A stretch of DNA of 64,000 bases from Symbiodinium natans. Taxonomy: Eukaryota; Sar; Dinophyceae; Suessiales; Symbiodiniaceae. Under the pieces are notes generated by a model, which saw only the letters and a list, made by a program, of their open reading frames with translations, did not search any database and had not been told where the DNA came from. Positions 58,709-64,000 of the stretch are shown here, one piece after another (the first letter of the stretch is position 1; every line of letters begins with the position of its first letter). The translations under genes were made by a program, and so were the position numbers. The DNA lies in NCBI GenBank assembly GCA_905221605.1, contig CAJNDS010002373.1, positions 290,001-354,000 on the forward strand, read 5' to 3'.

Positions 58709-59954
58709 TCTCGAGGTTTGAAGGTTGTCCGGTCGCAAAGCATGAGTTCCGTCCGCGTTCCGAGGGCTACGCAAAAGCTTGAGGGTTTCGCTTGCTTTGA
58801 AGGGCGTCTGAAATGCTGCCAAGCCACGCAGCTGCTAAGGTGATGCCTTTGTAGGCGGGGCCGAAGATGCAGTCAAACCTGAAGGCTTGGGGCCCTCTGG
58901 TGCGAGTCTATGCTGGATTGCCACATTCAGTTTAGGCTTTGTGGCATCAAGTCCGTGCACGCATGCTCTAAAGGGGTGTGGAACCGAGAGAATCCGATAG
59001 AAGCAGCGCAGCTCTTGGAGTGACAGAACTGGGCCACCGGCTCTACGCCAGATGCAACGATCGCATCGGCATAGAAATCCCCCAACCTCTCGAGGGTTTG
59101 CTCTCAGAAAGTACATGTCGGATGGGGCTGAATTCGTTAACTCTCCCGTATTGCAGCAAGCAAGGTAGGTACGACCCTCTGTAGTGCAGAGCACCCCTGA
59201 CCTACAGCTGCTGGCCGGGAGGCCTTGCCAAGGCCTCCCCAGTCGTGAAGAGGCCGGCGTTAAAGAAATACGGTGATGTCCTCTGACACTGGCGAATGCG
59301 TGCGAGGCTCTGGTTAGTAGCTGCTAGCCAGAGCCCTGCAGGGCCTTTTGGAGCTTCGTTGCTTGGTCAGGTAAACCTCCTTTTTCCTAGAGACTTCGCC
59401 CGCCCCGATGACCTCCTGAAGCGTGAGCTACCACAAGCCTTGCAACTCTCAGACCATGGTTGAACCCTTCCGACGACGCTCCCTCAACATGGACTTGCAG
59501 TGAGCTTACATCCCCAGTGTCCGGCCCGACTTCAGCGTGAACTGGCCGAAGCGGAGCACCTGACTATGCAGACCGGGAGGGGTTTTTGGGTTGTGGGCCG
59601 GCCTTCCAGCACCACAAGTACCCTTGGATTTGTAGGGTTTTTTTTTTTCTGAGGATGCAAAAGCCGTCCTTTCCCACAAATACATACAAATACTGAAAAG
59701 GTTCCCGTAACTTTAAGATAATCTGGGGGGCCGGAGGCGTTTCAAACCCACGAGTTTTTTGGCCCGGCAATGTGGGGCATGCGCAGGGATGCCGGGGGAG
59801 CCCCGCAATGCCCAGACCTGCTCCGGTCAGGTCTAAGGTCGCGATCGAGATCTAGGTCGCGATCGAGCTTGCACCTTTGTATGCAACATAAAAACCGCAT
59901 TCCGGCCTCCTGCGACAGTGCAAACTCGACGAAGCCATGTGCCACACCGGCCAT
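54475..59954 (-). CDS. pyrE: Orotate phosphoribosyltransferase, PyrE/URA5 type, at least 12 exons
   Basis: Converts orotate and PRPP to OMP in de novo pyrimidine synthesis. Twelve exons (listed separately) read in transcription order give all family landmarks: EFALSQE/VLRFGQFTLKSGR at the N-terminus, SPYFFNAGLF, YADAIVASGVEFD, FGPAYKG, NRKEAK/DHGEGG (the flexible catalytic loop with its Lys and His), the PRPP-binding loop VDDVITAGTA, the DRQE motif, and a C-terminal SIAKMEDLI strand-helix. Exon phases agree at every junction tested. Summed length is about 205 codons, close to the 213 residues of E. coli PyrE, and the motifs resemble the bacterial/fungal URA5 type rather than the animal/plant UMPS type. 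Introns are about 75-1330 nt. Counting intron donors down the gene gives GC, GA, GC, GC, GC, GA, GC, GC, GC, one unresolved (exon 10) and a GT; all acceptors are AG. The start ATG (59952-59954) follows an AG acceptor at 59963-59964, which could take a spliced leader. The exon 10 end and the stop codon are not fixed. Fusion to OMP decarboxylase was looked for upstream and not seen. Confidence 0.9.
54599..54663 (-). CDS. pyrE: pyrE exon 11
   Basis: Encodes VMSIAKMEDLITFIDKKRLG and more, corresponding to the C-terminal LSIVTLDDLI strand-helix of PyrE. The acceptor could be the AAG before GTC or one about 17 nt upstream. The frame is open upstream to a TAG at 54706-54708. The donor GTTCTT follows 54599. 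Confidence 0.75.
55378..55469. repeat. CT array plus GC-rich hairpin module (intron of pyrE)
   Basis: (CT)n at about 55378-55407, then a module at 55411-55469 starting AGCCCCCCCC, with GGGAAGG and a GCCCC..GGGGC stem. It matches the module at 58597-58656 closely, with a few G/A differences. It lies in the intron between pyrE exons 10 and 11. Confidence 0.85.
55998..56052 (-). CDS. pyrE: pyrE exon 10 (3' limit uncertain)
   Basis: Encodes MDRQEKVKEDENVSAIQQ after one base completing Ala. DRQE followed by SAIQ is as in URA5/PyrE. The frame stays open further (AADAFMLGPF and on), so the exon may be about 15-60 nt longer. The end given is the minimum supported by homology. The following intron, about 1.3 kb, contains a CT array and a GC-rich module. 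Confidence 0.82.
56376..56441 (-). CDS. pyrE: pyrE exon 9
   Basis: Encodes LKRSMDLLAAQRELQVVGVA and one further Val, with split codons at both ends: the helix and strand after the PRPP loop. The GC donor at 56374-56375 joins to exon 10 to give VAMDRQE, matching the VALDRQE motif of the family. Confidence 0.9.
56532..56576 (-). CDS. pyrE: pyrE exon 8, PRPP-binding loop
   Basis: Encodes LIVDDVITAGTAIR with split codons. VDDVITAGTA is the type I phosphoribosyltransferase PRPP-binding motif with its paired aspartates. Joining exons 7 and 8 gives TGRVLIVDDVITAGTA without a gap. GC donor at 56530-56531, 90-nt intron. Confidence 0.96.
56744..56790 (-). CDS. pyrE: pyrE exon 7
   Basis: Encodes DHGEGGLIVGKLTGR plus two bases of Val. 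This is the second half of the flexible loop. AG acceptor (TTTTGGCAG) and a GC donor at 56742-56743. Confidence 0.94.
57234..57322. repeat. TTC microsatellite, about 29 units (intron of pyrE)
   Basis: Nearly perfect TTC/CTT array, preceded by a GC-rich stretch beginning CCCCGAAGGG and followed by GGGGGAGAACCCCC. It lies in the intron between pyrE exons 6 and 7. Confidence 0.95.
57508..57548 (-). CDS. pyrE: pyrE exon 6
   Basis: Encodes RSVPYAYNRKEAK after two bases completing Gly. NRKEAK is the first half of the flexible loop that carries the catalytic Lys. The exon ends at a GA donor (57506-57507), phase 0; the next exon begins directly with DHGEGG. The 717-nt intron contains a TTC array. 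Confidence 0.93.
58107..58235. repeat. TTC microsatellite, about 42 units (intron of pyrE)
   Basis: Long TTC array ending with GTC interruptions. Open frames through it (poly-F, S, L or E, K, R) are artefacts. It lies in the intron between pyrE exons 5 and 6. Confidence 0.95.
58555..58705. repeat. CT arrays flanking a GC-rich hairpin module (intron of pyrE)
   Basis: (CT)n at 58555-58587 and 58671-58705 bracket a module at 58597-58656 homologous to that at 55411-55469. It lies in the intron between pyrE exons 5 and 6. Confidence 0.88.
58820..58878 (-). CDS. pyrE: pyrE exon 5
   Basis: Encodes FDCIFGPAYKGITLAAAWL. FGPAYKG is the conserved turn of the OPRTase fold. The first base completes Glu of SGVEFD. 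GC donor at 58818-58819, followed by a 1271-nt intron holding CT arrays, a GC-rich hairpin module and a long TTC array. Confidence 0.92.
59042..59086 (-). CDS. pyrE: pyrE exon 4
   Basis: Encodes LGDFYADAIVASGV, starting with one base that completes the Arg of ALAR and ending with two bases of Glu. GC donor at 59040-59041. An alternative acceptor a few codons upstream is open but would break the phase with exon 3. Confidence 0.88.
59224..59280 (-). CDS. pyrE: pyrE exon 3
   Basis: Encodes TSPYFFNAGLFTTGEALA with split codons at both ends. SPYFFNAGLF is diagnostic of PyrE/URA5. AG acceptor and GC donor (59222-59223). Confidence 0.92.
59522..59559 (-). CDS. pyrE: pyrE exon 2
   Basis: Encodes VLRFGQFTLKSG plus two bases of the next codon. 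AG acceptor at 59560-59561 and a GA donor at 59520-59521. Joining to exon 3 across this GA-AG intron restores Arg and gives the family signature SGRTSPYFFN. Confidence 0.88.
59907..59954 (-). CDS. pyrE: pyrE exon 1
   Basis: Sixteen codons from an ATG in good context, reading MAGVAHGFVEFALSQE. EFALS immediately before VLRFG matches the start of bacterial PyrE. A GC donor follows at 59905-59906, phase 0. An in-frame extension upstream of the ATG is open for a few codons, so an earlier start or a further 5' exon is not excluded. Confidence 0.8.
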
Positions 59955-59964
59955 GGTAGCAACT

Positions 59965-62900
59965 GCGACAGACAAAACAATCCGAAAGTCTCACATCCTG
60001 CGGATCGTGAAAAATACTCCGCACCCTGACAGACCTTCCCAGACACCCTGGGCCTGCAGAAGCCAACAACTGTCCTTTGCCAAACTCAGGCGATGTACTT
60101 AAAGTACTTCTCTCGAGAGCTTCTCTGGGTGAACGATGTTGCGCCCATTCCCGAGCTGCTGAGATTTGATGTTCTTTGACTCTTTTTGCTCTTGAGCCTA
60201 AATTTTAAAGCCGGCCGAGCGCAAAGCTTCGAACCGCTGCCATCCGCTGCGCATGCAGCAGTGTGCCGAAAGTGTACTTGAGGCCCCGCAGGTCAAACCT
60301 TGAACGACCGCTATGGCTGACCTCAAACCGAAGCCCAAATTAAGAAAGCAGCAGGCCCAGCAGCTGCTTGCAGTCTCTGTAGTCATTGGCCGTTACCAGC
60401 ATCCCGGCAGGTCGAGCATGCCGGTGCCCCGGCTGACCCCCCTGCAAACTCACCAGCTTTGCTGGCTGGCCCGCAGCAAGCTGTCCTTGTGTTTGGTTCT
60501 CTTGTAGTGTTCCTTGGGCATTTTCTGGGATTTTCACGAGGAATGACGTGCAAAATGATGCAGAAAATTTCGAAGCTTCCCCAGGCAGCTTGAGATGACC
60601 CTGCTTCAGGTCTTGCAGCCTTAAGCTCCCCTTCAGCTCTACGACTTGTTGGGACCTGTTGAGAACTCATCGGTAACCGGGAAAATCGGAAGATTCAGTC
60701 CAACCCATCAACCTGCGCAGTGAACACTCTGAGAGCCTCCAACAGGAAGACGCAAGCCAGCTAAGCGAGCTTCTAGGAATAAAGAATTATGTGGACGAGT
60801 GAGTTTCGATAGGGCTCCATGAGGAGACCTTACCAAGACATGACGCAATAGCAAGAGCAAAAACTGCAGCAAAAACCTCTTTTGCAAGAAGCGTGATCTT
60901 TGCACTCGAACTTAAAATTCGCCGGAGCCATCGAGGGTGCCGGTGAGTCACACTGAATCCTGGAACTCTCCTCGAAAGAGGCTTCCGAGAGGCTTCAGCC
61001 GACTGGAGATGACAGTTCTTCAAGTGGCCTCTGGGCAGCGGCTCCTCCGTAGGTCTGTAGGTCGCCCTAGGTGTGGTCAATTCCAGGAGCCCTACAATGC
61101 AGTCCCCAAAATACAGCCTCACCTCCTCAACCGTATGGACCCAGATGCGGTTGGGCAAGCTGCGTCTTGAACTTGAGAAAACGCAACACTGCTGGATCTT
61201 GGTCCGATCATTGCCAAGTATTGGGCCAGCTGCCCCGAGTACCACGGCTTTCTTGCCCTCATAGCACGCTGGCTTCGCCAGCGCAGGGAAGGCGCTAAAG
61301 CTAAAGGATAAGAGTTGGAAGGACTGGGTAGTGGAAGCGCTGCGGCTACGCAGGACATTTTTCGCACGTCTTCCGTCAGGTTGGAGCAGCCCAGGCATGC
61401 GTGTTAAAGCACTACCTCCCGTCACTACCCGTGCCCTTTGAGGCGGCATGATCATTTCCACCATCAGCTCGGCAAACGCAGACTCGGCAGCCCTCGTACT
61501 AACAGGTCACCAGAAGGATGGATCTGACAGGCGTTGAGTTTGGCCCGAAAATTTTCACTAGCTGCGCCTAAGCATACCTAAGCCCCGCATTGCCGAGCCT
61601 CCGGAAAATCGGTCCAAAACCACGAGTTCACACCGCCAGCTTCAGGCTTCTTCCTTGCCCTCCGTTGCCCTTGCACAATGTGCCAAGATGAAGGTTCCTC
61701 AGTGCCTGGACACAGATTTGGTGCCTATGTGCAGTTTGCAGTAAGCTTCTGCGCGTAGCTTTATGTGTCAAAGCGTGTGAACTCCAGCCCGCACTATCTG
61801 CAACGCGCTCCCTCGGCTGCAAAGTTGCGGCTGATTGAGACCTAATCGGTTGAGGTCTTGTCTCAATGCGATTGAGTACTGCGTCTTTGTGAGGTGGAGC
61901 GTCAGAGAATTAGAGAATCTGTGGCATTTCCAGGCCATCTTTGCGGGGCAAGATGCTGGGCTGGCTTCGTGTCCTGCTCCTAAGCATTTGAGCATATTTG
62001 AGCTGGTTCAGATGGCCAATCCCTCCGCACCAAGACCGTGCAAAGCTTAACGCAGAAAGACCGGACTAAACCAGCCCAGGCATGAGGGGCTTTGGCCCTC
62101 CAAGCCCACATGTGTGAGAGGTGCCTTCGTGAAGAAATGGACTTAAGGGACTTAAGCTCACATGGGAGCCTGCATGAGTGTATGAAGCACAACTTGCATC
62201 AACCCTTGGCATCGCTGACGCCCGTACACTGCTTCAAGCAGCCGTGACGTCTGCTAGAAACGCACGACCAGAAACCCGGATTTCTGCCAATGGTTTACTT
62301 CCGAGTGAGGTCTGAACGTCACACAGGCTTCGAGTTCCTGTGCGATGCATTTAATGACTTAAGCTCCAACTTGAACCCCACAACACCCTACGCCCCCCAA
62401 GCACTGCGCAATGGCAGAAGTCCATGCCACCCCGCGCCGGATCAGATGGGAGAGCTGCAAGGGCATATGACGATGCAGCCAGGCCTGCCGTGCAGGCGCA
62501 GGGCTTTGGAACTACACGCAACTATGTTGTTTTTGTGGGCATTTCCGCGGGCCCTCAAATCTAGCTAGAGCCAAAGTCTCAGACACCAGATTACACCAGT
62601 ATGCAAGCAAGCGCGGGTGTCCAACTGACACAATGGGGGTAGACTCCGGGGTGAGGGGCGACAGATGGCAGCATCAATCCAGGCCGATCCCTTTGCTCGC
62701 TGAAAGGAGTGTGTGAGCAAAAGGTGCAAAGAGATGTGCAGCGAGAGTTTGATGAAGGTTCCAAGATGCGGCCCAGCGGCGTGCGTCTGGACCTGGAGGG
62801 CGACCGAGCCGGCTCCTGTCGCGACTCTGTAGAATTTTGTTGCTGAGCTTTTCAGATATTTAGGCTTCAGAATCTTCAGACAGGACTCTCAAGTGGCGCT

Positions 62901-63588
62901 CTTTGGGCAAGTGCTAGGACTAGGACTGCTGACAATTGAACAGGCGATTGATGGGAGTCGTACGCTCCACAATTGCCAAAGCCCGGCCTTGAGAATGTCA
63001 GCGGCCTCGTTCACGTTGCCCACGACCACTGTCAGGTCGTTCGCGCTCACGACTTGCGCCGAGTCTGGCCATCGCCGCACCGCGAGTATCCGCAATCCCC
63101 CAACCCTACACCGACACGGTACGGCTCGCGTCTGCACACCATCTTCAAGGCTCCGGACTCTCTAGATCCGTCAGGACGCCACTGAGAACGAAGCTACTTA
63201 GCAGCTACTTGTACATCAGGAAACGGCCTCTCTCTTTCAAGTTTATGATTTCGGATTACAACATTTTGAAAGGCCGGTAATATCAAGAAGTTGCCATGAG
63301 ATATCGGAATGCTCTGCGTGCATCGAAGCAATGTTGGCTGCAACGCTCCAAACCCTCCGGCACCCTGGACTCTAGACCCGGAGCTTGAGGCCGTTGGGTC
63401 GTGGGCCATGTCCCAGACTCTGAAACGCCCCCCAACTCCAAGTGCCGCGCAAAGACTCAACGCTGAACCTTGAGGCTCCCGAGAGCTTCTCACGGCTGCC
63501 GTGGCCCATCGTCCCTGAAAGCCCCCAAGGATTGCCTTTCGTTCCGTTGCGGGAGCCAGGCTGCTGCTGCAGGCTCGGCAGCCCGTAC
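59965..63588. other. No convincing gene upstream of pyrE
   Basis: The longest frame, 225 codons at 60787-61464 (minus), is Arg/Ser-rich and within chance expectation; VEEVRLYFGDCIVGLLEL inside it could be an exon. No OMP decarboxylase motif was found, so no evidence for a pyrF fusion. Confidence 0.45.
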
Positions 63589-63828
63589 CTCGGGTTGCGC
63601 TTTTCGGACGATTGGCTCTTCTACAGTTTCAGGTTCCGGGAGTTCGTTGGCATCGCCGACGAGTTGAAATTTTGAGGACTCCTGCAACACTGCTTTCGAT
63701 TTGAGCTTGCTCCATTCGGTACCCTTCTTGAAGCCTTGTTTTTGGAAGCTGGCGATATACTGTGGGTCGGATTTGAGAAGGTGAAGATGAAAACCTGAAG
63801 CCGGGGCTTGGCTCGTCAAGCTCTTCAT
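63589..63828 (-). CDS. Probable first exon of a minus-strand gene, unknown product
   Basis: From an ATG at 63826-63828 the frame reads MKSLTSQAPASGFHLHLLKS, then passes through FKKGTEWSKLKSKAVLQ and PETVEEPIVRKAQPE to a clean GAG/GTACGG donor. The composition is balanced in charged residues, as in real protein. Upstream, a CCTTCTCCTACAG acceptor (about 63897-63909) is followed by a GA-rich leader of roughly 70 nt before the ATG, which would suit a trans-spliced 5' UTR. Some residues near the 5' side may be intronic. No domain is recognised. The rest of the gene would lie at lower coordinates. Confidence 0.4.
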
Positions 63829-64000
63829 TGTTTCAAGCGAACACAGATGGGACCTCCCTCTCTTTCTCTCTCCCTCTCTCCCTCTCTCCCTGTCTCCCTG
63901 GATCTGTAGGAGAAGGGTGCAGGTTTTCAATTTCAGGCCTTCACCCAGTGAAGTGCCACCCTACTAGACTGACATTTGGATTTGTTCAACTTGGGTTTCA

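Noticed and set aside
60180-60215. Spliced-leader-like TTTAGGCTCAAG on the minus strand
   Set aside because: No coding sequence follows and the 5' half of the leader does not match.
60787-61464. 225-codon minus-strand open frame, second longest in the window
   Set aside because: Low Asp/Glu content, Ser/Arg-rich, no domain; chance frames of this length are expected about once or twice here. An internal exon remains possible.
1-64000. CRISPR arrays, bacterial operons, ribosomal RNA operons, intact transposases or reverse transcriptases
   Set aside because: None seen: no spacer-repeat structure, no Shine-Dalgarno-linked gene strings, no reverse-transcriptase catalytic motif in a protein-like frame.

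Overview
The window looks like nuclear DNA of a dinoflagellate, possibly Symbiodiniaceae-like. The evidence is: (i) a multi-exon gene whose introns are mostly GC-AG, with two GA-AG, a donor usage known from dinoflagellates; (ii) an inserted AT-rich piece of mitochondrial DNA carrying the N-terminal part of a dinoflagellate-like cox1; (iii) an intronless gene with a degenerate dinoflagellate spliced-leader sequence just upstream of its ATG; (iv) sparse, fragmented coding sequence in a GC-balanced background full of microsatellites. No bacterial or organellar gene organisation is seen. Genus and species cannot be read from the sequence alone.

Layout. 54.47-59.95 kb (minus): an orotate phosphoribosyltransferase gene (PyrE/URA5 type, UMP biosynthesis), rebuilt here from twelve exons of about 38-66 nt whose phases fit; two exon limits are open. 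Its large introns hold TTC and CT arrays and GC-rich hairpin modules. 52.08-53.34 kb (minus): an intact single-exon gene for a 420-residue secreted protein. 28.5-41.7 kb (minus): a series of short coding segments with the LAN..WAFAT-type motif of OPR/Tbc2-like organellar RNA-binding proteins, spaced roughly 0.8-1.3 kb, probably one gene with a motif-bearing exon at each step. Its intronic DNA carries the mitochondrial insertion at 36.35-36.98 kb, bounded by a 37-bp direct repeat. 23.2-23.6 kb (minus): two exons that join in frame across a 44-nt GT-AG intron. 2-13 kb and 17-28 kb: several weaker coding segments, nearly all on the minus strand, without recognised function. 63.6-63.9 kb (minus): a probable first exon behind a GA-rich leader.

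Nearly every supported coding segment is on the minus strand, as expected of the unidirectional gene blocks of dinoflagellate chromosomes. The genes share no pathway that can be seen: one makes a pyrimidine biosynthesis enzyme, one a secreted protein, and one probably an organelle RNA-binding repeat protein. Functions beyond orotate phosphoribosyltransferase, the cox1 fragment and the OPR-like repeats are not recognised. Exons for the weaker genes are approximate, because exons of 40-60 nt are hard to delimit by eye.
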